64,000 nt of DNA from Exobasidium rhododendri (lineage: Eukaryota; Basidiomycota; Exobasidiomycetes; Exobasidiales; Exobasidiaceae): assembly GCA_026210745.1 (NCBI GenBank), contig CP110631.1, positions 4,154,001 through 4,218,000 on the forward strand. The letters run 5' to 3'. Of the stretch, positions 50,549 through 60,630 are shown in pieces (position 1 is the stretch's first letter; each line of letters opens with the position of its first letter). Position numbers and translations under genes: made by a program. The notes beneath the pieces were generated by a model. That model searched no databases and was not told the DNA's origin. It saw only the letters and a list, made by a program, of their open reading frames with translations.

Positions 50549-53548
50549 CTAATGAGTGAGATCCTGATCTGTTGCCATGAGCATCGACTGATTGTGTTGG
50601 GGCGTCGGAGGGTGTGACGAGAGAGCATGTTGCTGTTGTTGCTGCTGTTGTTGTTGTAGGTGAAGATGATGATGTTGTTGTTGTTGTTGCTGGATTGCGG
50701 CAATGCGTGCACCTTCTTGCGCAATCGGATCGAATCCCATTGGAAGGGCAGGTGAGAGCATTGGATTGTTGCTAGTTTGCGTCATGTTCGGCAGGGAGTC
50801 AGCCATCTGAGGCATGCTCGACATTGGTGTCAACGTCAGTCCCATGTTTGCATGGGAGGACAAAGACGTTCCTGCCATGGAGGAGAGCGGCGGCGGTTGT
50901 TGTTGCTGCTGCATCATCATCTCAGATGCGGCCACCGCCATATGCTGCTGGTGCTGAATCTGCTGCATCTGCTGCATCTGCTGTTGTTCTTGAGCATTGA
51001 CGGCAGCAGCTTGAGCCATGGCCTGTTGCTGAGTCAATTGTTCTTGCTGCTGCTGTTGCGCTTGGGCTCGAATAGAACTAGCATCTTGATGAGATTGATG
51101 ATCCGTCATTCTCCTACGAATAGTCGTTGGCATACTCAATTGCATCGTTGCAGCTGCTTGCTCTTGTCGAGCCATCAGATCACGTATTTGATTGTGTTGG
51201 ATTTGGGCATGCGGTTGAAGGAGAGTGCTTCCTCCTTGTTGCGGTAACGGAGCAGAAGGCAAGGGTTGACGGAGAGGTACGTGATCGTTTTCTTGAAGAC
51301 TGCTCGTCGTCGTCGTCGTCGTCGTCGGCGTCGCTGCTGTCATCTGACCGTCGTTTGCAAAGTATTGTTGGCGCGGGTTGAAAGGAACCGGTGGAGTGTA
51401 CGGGAAATCGATCTGAGACATGACATGCGCCACTTGCGAGGGAGCAATGACCGATTCTGCTTGTGAGATGTCCATCTCCTCCATCGTCTGCTCGCTATCT
51501 TGAATGTTTGTCAAGATCTGATCAGAAACAGGTGGCAGAGGCGTCGTAGACTCCAGGAGGGGAGCGACTTGGAGATCAACTGTGGCAGACAGCCGAACCA
51601 ATTGTTGATGTCCTCTGGCAACGTAATGAGCCGTTATGACAAGTTGCGTGGAAGGGCAAGAAGGATCCGGTGTTCCATACAAGATCGGGTGATCACCTTC
51701 CTTCCAGCGGATCCACGAAGGCAAATTCTGCGCGCCAAAGACTGCCTTGATGGAAGTGCTGGGTGCTTGAGGATCCCAAATGCGCAAAGGCCAAGTCCAA
51801 TTCAAGCCATGATAAGCCACTAGGGTGGGCACGATGATTTTCCGCTTAAACTCTCTGAATTCGAACCTGCCTTCCACATTCTTTCTCGCTTCCACTCGCC
51901 AGACGTGATTCCCTTTACTCTTCTCCTTGACACCAGATTCATTGAACCTAGCAATGTAGTTCGACGTCCACAGATAGGCTCTTGTCTGCTTCAGATTGCA
52001 TTCCTCTTCGCCGATGGAACGCTGCACCTCTTCATGAAAAGCGTTGGTGAAGGCTTGAATGCGGAACTTGAACGCCTTGAAGCTAGTCGTCGCCAGGGAA
52101 GATCGACTCATCTTCTTGGCAGTAAGGATCTGATGCAGGTGTTCCCCTTTATTGTCACTGTAGTCTACATCGGAGCAGACCTTCTCGAGGAAGTGGAAGA
52201 ACAAGTGGTCCAACCTAGACTTGAGCTCAGGAGGTACGTTTGCTCCCGACATTCCCCTTTCGGAGCTCAAAAGACTACCGTCCTGCGCTTCTTCCATTCC
52301 AAGTCCACTGCTTTCACTGGAGATCATACGACCACTGCTGCTCCTCATACGGTTGTGCATTGTCGTTGTAGCACCATCCAAATTGCTCATCTTTTCCTGT
52401 TGTGGCGAAGAGGAGGAAGAAGTAGTAGAAGGAGGTACCGGAATCAGAGGTTGGAAGGCCATCTGCAGTGAATGTGATGAAGCGCCGTCAGAGATCAGAC
52501 TGCCATTCAGGGAAGCATGCGTTGCAATGGGACCAGGTCCAGGCGTAGAGGGAGAAGACGGCAGCATCATGGAAGCCTGAGAGGTACCTATAGTGCTGAA
52601 GGGAAAGTTACTCGTGAATTGACCTTGTCCCAACACGGGAGATTGACTGATCATTGCTCTCATCTGTTGCGATGTCTGCTGCTGCTGCTGCTGTTGTGAC
52701 GTCGAAATGAGTAAATCTTGCATCGCTTGTTGTTGCTCTTGATGCATCGAAGTGGTGGTCAAAGCCGTCAGGGGAGTTCCTACCGTGGCTATCGATGACT
52801 GTGGAGGACCACTCAGTGGAGACGCAAAGTACGGCGGCGCCGAAGGAGGTGGCAGAGGTGCGTTGATCGATGAGCTTGCAGAAAGAACACTATTTCCGTT
52901 GCCCAGACCGTCGTACATCATGGGAGGAGCTGAAGGGGGCGGCACTGGGTGGATCGGCGTGCCGTCTTGCGTTCGTAGCGTCTTGAATGGAGAGAATTCG
53001 ACATCGTTGGTCGACACGTTCAGGGGCCTTTTCTTCAAGGCAGACTCAGTCAAATTTCTACGATGACCCAGTGACGGGGTCCTTTCCATCACGATGGGTC
53101 TGGATGCTTCAGAGGGATCGATGACTTGGGCCAGACTCCTAGAACCTAATTCACCAATCTCCGTCAGACTTCTTTGCAAATCGCCGAGACAAAGACTACT
53201 TTGAGCGTGCTGACCGTCCAAAAATGATTGTCTTGCCGTGCTTGCCAATTCATTGACCCTTTCCAGTAGCGACCCAATCTTGGTGATCGCCGCCATACTG
53301 TTCTGTTCTTCCAAAGAGGTGTTGGCAGAGACGGGAAAGGAGAAGCCGCCGTCTTGAAAAGCTTCGCTATCGTTGCTGCTTTCGTTGCTGTCTCTGTCCA
53401 GATGTGACCTTTGCTGATCGACACCCCTCATTTGAACTGAAGCAGCGTGCTGAGCGTTGAATGCAGCTTCTTGTTGTTGAAAATTGAAGGGGGATCGTAG
53501 GTCAATCGTTGAATTGCCCGGTGATCTCGGTACTGCATTTAAATTCAT
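50549..53548 (-). CDS. Gln-rich nuclear regulator with an uncharacterised conserved core
   Basis: From the first in-frame ATG (53548) the protein has 999 residues. The frame itself stays open without any ATG to beyond 53950. Low-complexity Gln/Ser/Pro regions flank a folded core encoded at about 52240-51540. The core has LKSRLDHLFFHFLEKVCSDV, TSFKAFKFRIQAFTNAFHEE, the basic WRVEARKNVEGRFEFREFKR, LVAYHGLNWTWPLRIWDPQA and WIRWKEGDHPILYGTPDPS, the last resembling an Ig-like strand-turn. The upstream open part includes HRIKIEDFTSS, which fits a sumoylation consensus. A transcription cofactor is the likely class, judged from poly-Gln content and composition. I do not recognise the family by name. 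Several CAG/CAA runs occur (50630-50695, 50899-51060, 52675-52695). Start placement is uncertain. Confidence 0.72.
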   Translation of the reverse strand: MNLNAVPRSPGNSTIDLRSPFNFQQQEAAFNAQHAASVQMRGVDQQRSHLDRDSNESSNDSEAFQDGGFSFPVSANTSLEEQNSMAAITKIGSLLERVNELASTARQSFLDGQHAQSSLCLGDLQRSLTEIGELGSRSLAQVIDPSEASRPIVMERTPSLGHRRNLTESALKKRPLNVSTNDVEFSPFKTLRTQDGTPIHPVPPPSAPPMMYDGLGNGNSVLSASSSINAPLPPPSAPPYFASPLSGPPQSSIATVGTPLTALTTTSMHQEQQQAMQDLLISTSQQQQQQQTSQQMRAMISQSPVLGQGQFTSNFPFSTIGTSQASMMLPSSPSTPGPGPIATHASLNGSLISDGASSHSLQMAFQPLIPVPPSTTSSSSSPQQEKMSNLDGATTTMHNRMRSSSGRMISSESSGLGMEEAQDGSLLSSERGMSGANVPPELKSRLDHLFFHFLEKVCSDVDYSDNKGEHLHQILTAKKMSRSSLATTSFKAFKFRIQAFTNAFHEEVQRSIGEEECNLKQTRAYLWTSNYIARFNESGVKEKSKGNHVWRVEARKNVEGRFEFREFKRKIIVPTLVAYHGLNWTWPLRIWDPQAPSTSIKAVFGAQNLPSWIRWKEGDHPILYGTPDPSCPSTQLVITAHYVARGHQQLVRLSATVDLQVAPLLESTTPLPPVSDQILTNIQDSEQTMEEMDISQAESVIAPSQVAHVMSQIDFPYTPPVPFNPRQQYFANDGQMTAATPTTTTTTTSSLQENDHVPLRQPLPSAPLPQQGGSTLLQPHAQIQHNQIRDLMARQEQAAATMQLSMPTTIRRRMTDHQSHQDASSIRAQAQQQQQEQLTQQQAMAQAAAVNAQEQQQMQQMQQIQHQQHMAVAASEMMMQQQQQPPPLSSMAGTSLSSHANMGLTLTPMSSMPQMADSLPNMTQTSNNPMLSPALPMGFDPIAQEGARIAAIQQQQQQHHHLHLQQQQQQQQQHALSSHPPTPQHNQSMLMATDQDLTH

Positions 53549-55165
53549 CTTCTGGTTATTATTATGCTCATAGGCATAGTCAGAATGAAGCTGGTTCTTC
53601 CGTGATCCTACTTCTCCGCTGGAGGTAAAGTCTTCAATCTTGATGCGATGATCCCCTCGAAATTCGTCTTCTCCTTTGATGACAGTATCGCGGTTGAATT
53701 CTGAATGGGCCGGTTGACTGCCACTACGCTGCTTCTTCGGAAGTCGATGAACCAGCCTCGAATGTCTCTCGGTAGAATCAGCGTAATGAGCCGTTCCAGG
53801 ATGCTGATGTGACGGGTGATTCCAATACAACGACTGTTGACCTCTACCACTGTGAAAGGGTGAATGTTGTAGTGAATGTGTGTAATGGGCCGCCGGTGCG
53901 GCAAGTGTACTGTGACTGGTGGGCGGAATAGTGAAGGTGGAGTGCGTCGACCTACGGACAAGATCCGGGTCGAGCGTTGATTGTCGATCTCTTTTACTAA
54001 GTGAAAGTAAGTGAACGAAGAAGATGGGAGAGCGACGAGGGGTGATAGCAGTGTCGTGGCTTTGCAGAGACCTTCAAGGAAAGAAGCAAATACTGGACAG
54101 GACAAAGTAGAAACTAGAGTAAGCGAGAGACAAGAGACGCCAAACACAAGACGATGAAGTTCCTGTGCACTAGAATAAGGAAGTGCCTTCGATCTTGAGT
54201 AGGGAGAACCCGCGCAACCACTTACAACTTGTATGCCGGAGTAGTACGTCCAGTCGATAAAGCGACTAAAATGGAGGCAAATCCTCCAAAAGGAAAGACC
54301 GGAAGGCTGTGAAGGTTCTGTGTCGACGACGAAGAGTATCCGCAAGAGGCTGCTGAATGAGTCGAAATAAAGGAGTGGACTCAGTGGACTGTGTCGGGGA
54401 TGTGGTGTGGAAGAGACTAGACGGGATGCAGGTTGAACTGAAAATTGATAAAGAGCCAGAAACGATGCGCTGGTGTAGTGCCTTCCTTTATACAGCGAGA
54501 AGAGCTGATGAACACCGTCTGACAATCCCCCTCTGAATTTCCACCTCCTAAGGTGTTTTTCCCCCCAAATGAGCTTGCGCCAAATTCTACTCGCTCCACC
54601 CTTTCGACGCTTTCCAAATGCCCCTTCACTTCTTCTGTTTGTGCTGCAATGAGGGGCCAGTAATCGCAACAAGGTAAGACTTGTGTGATCGACCGGAAGT
54701 TGAAATACCGCTGAAGGGGCGTCCCTGAGCAAGTGCTGGGTTGAACTCAGCCAAAAGTGGTACAGACGGAGCCGAGGTGATTGACGCAAGCGAAGGTAGC
54801 CGACGGCTGAAATGAAGCTGTGTGTGCCTAAAGGTGTGTTTGTATACGGAACGCCCAGTGGGACGGTAATATGCGGTGTATGAGTGTGCAGGTAGTGATA
54901 CTTGTCTACTCCTATATCTCTATCTCTATCTCCCTAATTTCCTCCGTACTTCTACTTATCTATACGTGAAGAAGCTGGAACGGGGCCTGCCACACAGTGA
55001 TCCGCGGTCCACGGTATGCGCTGGAAGGAGGGGGGGTGTTGACGGAGTTTGCAGTCAAGCAGACTTCGATGCTGAAAGAGGAAGTGAAGATCCAGGACTA
55101 GAAAGCAGTCGGGACAAGGTAATGTTCGATAGTGGAAGAAGAAGAAAGCAGTCGACGAGAAGAAA
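53549..55165 (-). promoter_or_regulatory. long ATG-free leader candidate of the Gln-rich regulator
   Basis: Reading the minus strand from 55165 down to 53578, I find no ATG in any frame, while the plus strand of the same stretch has about 30. This is what a very long scanned 5' leader looks like. A possible intron acceptor lies at about 53951 (CCGTAG) and a donor at about 54232 (GTAAGTGG). The frame in phase with the main protein is open through 53549-53959, so a non-ATG start or a remote first exon remain alternatives. Confidence 0.55.
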
Positions 55166-56405
55166 CATAAAGGGCTCTCCACCCAAAATAGGAGGGTCTA
55201 TAATTGAATAGGCGAATAGCCGGCTCGATCACTGTAGTAATATAATAAGAAATCTATTCACGGTGCAAAACGTAGCCACGTGGGAACGGCGAGAGCGCAG
55301 CCAGCCAGTCTGCCCTGTAACACGAAGGATAAGAATTTTAAAAGTTCAAAAGGAGGTTGTAACACATCATATCTTCTATTGAAGTGATCAAAACTTGCTC
55401 GGGTAGTACAAAGACAATCAATTGTTAGACACCGTGACTGAATCAATTCACGAAATTGCACAAACAAAAAAGGCTGGGAAGAGGAGAGATTGGGAAGGGG
55501 AAAGGGGGGAGGAAATGGAGAGCGGGCTTGGATGAGAGTGTGACAGATAGAGGACCTGTCTACTTTTCGACGGAAGGACAGTCGAAAGATACGAAGTGAG
55601 CGCAACTCATACGCTGGGGAACGAGCACGCTCAAGGAGTGTAGCCTTTCGCTAGAGCATAGATTAGACCATAATCTCTTTCCCAAGTCAATCCGATGTAT
55701 GGTAGAGCGCTCGGGAAAACACGAATCTACACAGTGATTCCGGAGGGGGTGTTTGACTTTCAGGACTTATGGAGAAGCAGTTTCGCAAGACCCTGCTACA
55801 TTCAAGGTGCAAAGTACATCGTCTTGACATTAAACACTCCGCTCTGATGAACTACCAGTCAGATAAGACAATGGCACGGGTGTCCGTTGGATGGCATAGT
55901 ATGCAGATAGCTAGTGTGTAGCATCTCTCCTTCCATCTGCATTCCTCTCGCCATTTCCTGTCCTCCTCCTTCCTCAGGAGGGTGAGAAGAGGTGGACGAG
56001 GGCTTCCGTCTCGAGGAGAGGTCGCGTGTCAGCCTTCGCGCTACTTAATCTGATGTGACTTGGACTTGCGTAGGGTTACAGTAAGCGAAAGATCTTCTCA
56101 TCTGTCATCCATCTTTCTCACAACATTTCCCGCTCGCCAAATCCGCACTTACGTTGAGGTCTGTGTGTCAGTTTACTTGACAGCAAGGGTACAATTAAAT
56201 CTGCATCTTCGGTCTTGTCTTGCATCTATATACTGCGGAAGACAATTGCCATCGTGTACGAAAGGCAGCCTCATTATAATCACAACGACCTGGACGAGCT
56301 CTTGGACTCGAGGTCGATATCTGCATCGGTGGGGCGGAAGCACCAAGCACAAGACGGGCACACCTCCCTTCCATTCTCTGCGCCCTACATCACCCTTCCT
56401 TCTAG
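55166..56405. other. intergenic, divergent promoter region of the Gln-rich gene and HAP2
   Basis: About 1.2 kb between two probable transcription regulators. The 350 bases just before the HAP2 start (56054-56405) lack ATG on the plus strand, fitting its leader. AT-rich patches occur at 55200-55260. No supported gene. Confidence 0.45.
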
Positions 56406-57698
56406 ATGCTGCCCTCAAACAGCTATGACGCCTACTTTGTACAACACTCGCACGGGTCCAGTGGCAGCAACAATGCCCAAAGTGTCGCCACACATTCAAA
56501 TCCGCATAGCCCATTCTCTACCTTACCAATGCTGAGTGGCAACAGCAACGGACTCAAGCCAGCGAGTCAGAATACGACTGGACCTGGATTAGATCTCCTA
56601 AACGATAGCACTTATCTTCAGCAGCGAAGCGCCATTCGACAATCACCTTCAACGCCTACATCGCAGTTACCCTGGCATTCACACACACCCTCAACCACAA
56701 AGGAGATTTTTGGATCACCTTTCCAGCAATCCTGGAGCGATTATCAATCGAATCTTTATCAAGACCAAAACGAACCGGTCAATCACTCTCAGCTATACTC
56801 CCACTACACTAATCCGTTGGGCGCTTCGTTTGATGGTAATCATGTGCACAACTCGGTCTACGATGAAGGGCCTCTTACTTCTGCATTTATACCTCCCGAG
56901 ACTGTTCTGCTCAATCGCTATGATATAGGTCTGATTGGAGATGATAGTGGGAGCGGAGGCATGACTCGTCCGAAGCCAAAGAAGAAGAGAAAGGTTGCGA
57001 GGAATGATAGTGGATCATTGCCTACGCAGAGGGCTGGCGATTTCTTCTTTGGCGAGTCAGGTGGAGTGAGTAGTAACAGCAGTCGCATTGAGGATCTCAT
57101 CTCTTCCACGCTGCAACAAGCAGAGGGAGGCAATGAGCAGCAAGAGGCTCTTCCCACCGGTCTACTAGACGATTCGACAACCACCTCTTCGATTTACAAC
57201 GAAGGGGGCGAGGTTGACGCTGCTCAGCAAAGCGGTGAAGGCACGGAGGAAGAGCCACTGTATGTCAATCCGAAGCAATACAACCGCATACTGAAGCGAC
57301 GAGATGTGCGGGCCAAGATGGAGGAAAAGAGGAGAAGAACAGAGGAAGCCATCAGAACAGGGAAACTCGATTTCAAGAAGTTGATCAAAGTTAAGGACGT
57401 TGCCAAAGCAAAGGAAGAAGACGACAAGAAGTCTTACCAACATGAGAGTCGACACAAGCATGCCATGAGGAGGCCGAGAGGACCAGGTGGCCGATTCCTC
57501 ACGGCGGAAGAAATAAAAGCAAAAGATGAAGCAGACCTAGCACTGTTCCAACAAGAAGAGATGTTGCAGAACGAGGATGATGAACCTTCTGCTCATGCCT
57601 TTTTCGACTCGTCATCTCTCATCGATCAATTGCATCAGATGCCAGATCATCAAAAAGAAGAAGAAGAAGAAGCGTACGACTTGCTCAATTTAGATTAG
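56406..57698 (+). CDS. HAP2: CCAAT-binding factor subunit HAP2/NF-YA
   Basis: A single exon of 430 residues ([20 protein letters not shown]). The N-terminal 280 residues are Ser/Gln-rich, with a basic patch [12 protein letters not shown] that looks like a nuclear signal. The conserved core starts at about 286 with [20 protein letters not shown] (the helix that docks on the NF-YB/NF-YC histone-fold pair) and ends with [20 protein letters not shown] at about 346-365 (the minor-groove CCAAT reader). The segment between the two is about two dozen residues longer than the usual spacer and Lys-rich ([20 protein letters not shown]). The C-terminus is acidic. In fungi the HAP complex controls respiration and iron or nitrogen genes from the nucleus. 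The ATG is immediately preceded by TCTAG, so an upstream intron could end there. Confidence 0.93.
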   Translation: MLPSNSYDAYFVQHSHGSSGSNNAQSVATHSNPHSPFSTLPMLSGNSNGLKPASQNTTGPGLDLLNDSTYLQQRSAIRQSPSTPTSQLPWHSHTPSTTKEIFGSPFQQSWSDYQSNLYQDQNEPVNHSQLYSHYTNPLGASFDGNHVHNSVYDEGPLTSAFIPPETVLLNRYDIGLIGDDSGSGGMTRPKPKKKRKVARNDSGSLPTQRAGDFFFGESGGVSSNSSRIEDLISSTLQQAEGGNEQQEALPTGLLDDSTTTSSIYNEGGEVDAAQQSGEGTEEEPLYVNPKQYNRILKRRDVRAKMEEKRRRTEEAIRTGKLDFKKLIKVKDVAKAKEEDDKKSYQHESRHKHAMRRPRGPGGRFLTAEEIKAKDEADLALFQQEEMLQNEDDEPSAHAFFDSSSLIDQLHQMPDHQKEEEEEAYDLLNLD

Positions 57699-57801
57699 AA
57701 TCTCTCTCGTCCCTTCATATGTACGATTATACTTTACGCCATTGGTATCTGGCCAATTCATACAACTACGTTTACAAGTGATACACGATAATGTGCGTAT
57801 T

Positions 57802-60630
57802 CTACCTCTTTGAGCCACCCCTTCCCCCTCCTCGTCCGCCTCCACGCCCCCCTCCTCGTCCGCCTCCGCGTCCCCCTCCTCCGCCTCTGCCTCTACCTCT
57901 GCCGCCTCTGCCACCGCCATCACCTCTTTCACGATCGCCATCTCGGTCGCCGCCGCCCCCACCTCCTCCACGATCACGACCGCGATCTGATCTGCTTCCC
58001 CTCCTACTTCTTCCACCACGCTCTTCACCATCACCGCGTCCTCCCCTACTACCACGACTTGGCTTTGCTTCTCGCGCACCTCTCTCGCCCAGATCCTTCT
58101 TGAAACCACCAATAGAAGACTTCCCTACAAGTTGAGCACTGCTGCGCTTCTTGCTTTGTTTCTTCTCTGCCTTCTTCTGCTTGTACTCGATAATTCCCAA
58201 CTCCTTTGGTCTGGCTGCTTTCTTGGCTGCTCGAATACCAGCATCTAATGCACCTTGCGCACCTTCTTCTGCTGCCATTTCTTCCTTTGCCATCTTTGAT
58301 CTCTTCTTTCTTCTCGACAGACCATCGTATTTGCCATGCTTCACGTTTCCCTTTCCCGAACTTCTTTCACTTTCCATCTTCGCTTCATATTCTGCTTTTG
58401 CGACATCTTTCTGAGTGGACTTCTCCTTTTCATTTGCAAACCAGGTCCTTCTTGGTCTACTCATGATCTCATCTCGATGTTTGATCAAATTATCACCTTT
58501 CTCCACTTGCATCTCGACCTGTCGAATGGCCTTTTCCTCTTGTTCTTCTTGTAGGACTTGGTCTACTTCCTCCTTGAGGCTTTTCAGCTGCGTGGCAAAC
58601 TCAACCACGATCTCGGAAGGTATCAAGCGGTGTTTGATTTGAGAAGAGGCAGACTTCTTCAGCACGACCTTGAGCAGCTTTCGATCCGACTCGCCCACTA
58701 ACGTCACTGATCGACCATTTCGGCCTGCTCTGGCCGTCCTACCCACCCTGTGCAGATACATTTCCAGTTGGGCAGGCATATCATAGTTAATGACCGTCTG
58801 AACGCCTTTGATGTCGAGACCTCTACTGGCCAAGTCAGTGGCCAAGAGGTAGTCCACCTTCCCATCTTTGAAGCCCTGAAGGGACTGTAGTCTTTGTTCT
58901 TGACTCAGATCTCCATGCAATTCTCCAGCATTCAACCCCAATAGACCAAAAATGATCCGCAATTGATGGGCGAGCTTCTTGGATCGAACAAAGATGATGA
59001 CTTGCTGTCGGAATGTCCGCGTACAGAGACTCAGCAGCAAGGCCGGTCTTGTTTCTTCTTCCGTTCGTTTGCTCGAGTCTTCCCGACCGGCTGCACCACG
59101 CACTCTGACGAATTCTTGTATAAGTTTTTTGGAAGTCGATCGACGTGGGTCAACGAACAGCTTCACCGGCCTCTTCATGCTCAGACGAACTAGCTCATCT
59201 ACGTCATCTGTCATGGTAGCAGAGAAAAGCATTGTCTGACGGGATTTCGGCGTGGACTTGATGATCTCGTCCAACTCTGCACTGAAACCATCTTCCAGCA
59301 TTCGATCTGCTTCATCCATCACCAGGATTTCTACATCCTCTATTCCAAACGAAGCACTATTTCGCATGTGATCGATCAATCGACCAGGCGTGGCCACTAC
59401 CACTTCCGGTCGATCCTTGAGTTGATTCTCCTGAACTTTGAGCGATAGTCCACCAACGCAGAGGCAGAACTGTATATCCATGAACTTGGCTATAGCACGA
59501 CCTACACTGATACATTGTACTGCCAATTCTCGAGTGGGCATCAAGATAATGACTCGAGTCTTTGCTTCGTCTCTACCTTTGGGTCGATGCGCCAATCGTT
59601 CTAAAATAGGTATCATGAATGCCGCCGTCTTACCACTACCTGTCACAGCACCAGCCACGATGTCCTTACCCGCCAAAGCGATGGGAATGCTCACTGCTTG
59701 AATGGGTGTCGGCGTGTGGAAGTTCAACGTAGCAAGAGCCCGAAGAATAGGACGAGATAGTGAAAGATTTTGAAAAGTAGTCGTCTCTGCAGCTTTATCA
59801 CCAGCCTTGTGCTCGGAAGACTCTGCCGCAAAGTAGGCCTTCTTTCGGGCTATCTCAACCTCCGTTTCCTTTTCAGACTCGGATCCACTCTCTTCGCTTT
59901 CAAGTGCCTCATCGTCCTCCATATCATCATCGCTATCAATCGAATCAGCTTCTTCCGAAGATCCTTCAGCCAGGGGATCTTCCTCTTCGTCTTCCTCGTC
60001 AGACTCTGCAAGTTTGCCGACCACTCCTGCTCCAAATTCTTCGCTATCCGCTTCGCTGTCACTCATCTCGTCTTCGCCAAATGCGGCAAACTCGAGATCG
60101 TTTCCTTCTTCCCGCTCACTACTTGCCGCCGCTTCTTCGTCTTCTTCGTCCGATTGAATTTCAAGCTCGGGTAGCTTTGGCTGCTGAGGTCTCGCCTTTC
60201 GCTTCTTCTCGATGATATCATCAACCGTCAGTGCCACTCCTGTCTTGGTCCCCTTCACATTCATATCCCAGTTACCGTTCATGTCTTCTCCTGTACCGTC
60301 GCCCAGGATATCAAACAGGAAGTCCTTGTCAATTCGAATATTATCTGCATCACCATCCACCTTTGCCTTCTTTGACCTGAGAGGCTCCTTGATCTTCTCT
60401 CGGCTTGCAAGGTTTGCTTTCCTTTTCTTGATACCATTTCCCTCACTAATTTCTACTTCATCGTCACTGCTGGGAATCATTTCTCCCCGACCTTCCAGCT
60501 CTTCCTCGCCGTCGAAAACTTCATCGTCGGAATCCAATGTCATGACGAAGTCGTCTTTCTTCATTGTCGCGCTTCCTTGAGCTTTAGAAGATCCTGCCTT
60601 TGAGGACTTCTCTAGTGTGCGAGCCGGCAT
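57802..60630 (-). CDS. DRS1: DEAD-box RNA helicase DRS1 (60S ribosome biogenesis)
   Basis: A single exon of 942 residues from MPARTLEKSSKAGSSKAQGS. An acidic/Lys-rich N-terminus (about 300 residues) precedes the helicase core (about 306-640). The core shows the Q motif FHTPTPIQAVSIPIAL, AVTGSGKTAAFMIP, MPTRELAVQC, VVATPGRLIDHM, LVMDEADRMLEDGFS, MLFSATMTDDV, VIIFVRSKKLAHQL, ATDLASRGLDIKGVQ and YLHRVGRTARAGRNGRS. DRS1/DDX27 acts in the nucleolus in pre-60S maturation, and the C-terminal EEKAIRQVEMQVEKG and RTWFANEKEKSTQKD blocks are characteristic. The protein ends in an Arg/Gly/Asp tail with many GGRGGGRGGG units, much larger than in yeast Drs1 (752 aa). The frame runs 53 codons upstream, but the chosen Met gives the usual start region. 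Confidence 0.95.
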   Translation of the reverse strand: MPARTLEKSSKAGSSKAQGSATMKKDDFVMTLDSDDEVFDGEEELEGRGEMIPSSDDEVEISEGNGIKKRKANLASREKIKEPLRSKKAKVDGDADNIRIDKDFLFDILGDGTGEDMNGNWDMNVKGTKTGVALTVDDIIEKKRKARPQQPKLPELEIQSDEEDEEAAASSEREEGNDLEFAAFGEDEMSDSEADSEEFGAGVVGKLAESDEEDEEEDPLAEGSSEEADSIDSDDDMEDDEALESEESGSESEKETEVEIARKKAYFAAESSEHKAGDKAAETTTFQNLSLSRPILRALATLNFHTPTPIQAVSIPIALAGKDIVAGAVTGSGKTAAFMIPILERLAHRPKGRDEAKTRVIILMPTRELAVQCISVGRAIAKFMDIQFCLCVGGLSLKVQENQLKDRPEVVVATPGRLIDHMRNSASFGIEDVEILVMDEADRMLEDGFSAELDEIIKSTPKSRQTMLFSATMTDDVDELVRLSMKRPVKLFVDPRRSTSKKLIQEFVRVRGAAGREDSSKRTEEETRPALLLSLCTRTFRQQVIIFVRSKKLAHQLRIIFGLLGLNAGELHGDLSQEQRLQSLQGFKDGKVDYLLATDLASRGLDIKGVQTVINYDMPAQLEMYLHRVGRTARAGRNGRSVTLVGESDRKLLKVVLKKSASSQIKHRLIPSEIVVEFATQLKSLKEEVDQVLQEEQEEKAIRQVEMQVEKGDNLIKHRDEIMSRPRRTWFANEKEKSTQKDVAKAEYEAKMESERSSGKGNVKHGKYDGLSRRKKRSKMAKEEMAAEEGAQGALDAGIRAAKKAARPKELGIIEYKQKKAEKKQSKKRSSAQLVGKSSIGGFKKDLGERGAREAKPSRGSRGGRGDGEERGGRSRRGSRSDRGRDRGGGGGGGDRDGDRERGDGGGRGGRGRGRGGGGGRGGGRGGGRGGGRGGGRGGSKR
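57817..58000 (-). repeat. GC-rich RGG-coding minisatellite
   Basis: Degenerate tandem units rich in CCTCCTCGTCCGCC (plus strand) encode the Arg/Gly tail of the DRS1 protein. Several near-identical 12- and 24-base copies are visible between 57830 and 57900. Confidence 0.8.

Noticed and set aside
53608-54789. 393-codon minus-strand frame
   Set aside because: It overlaps the regulator region in another frame, starts without ATG and has irregular composition. It lies in the ATG desert.
55258-55605. 115-codon minus-strand frame
   Set aside because: Composition is not protein-like and there is no conserved motif; judged promoter DNA.
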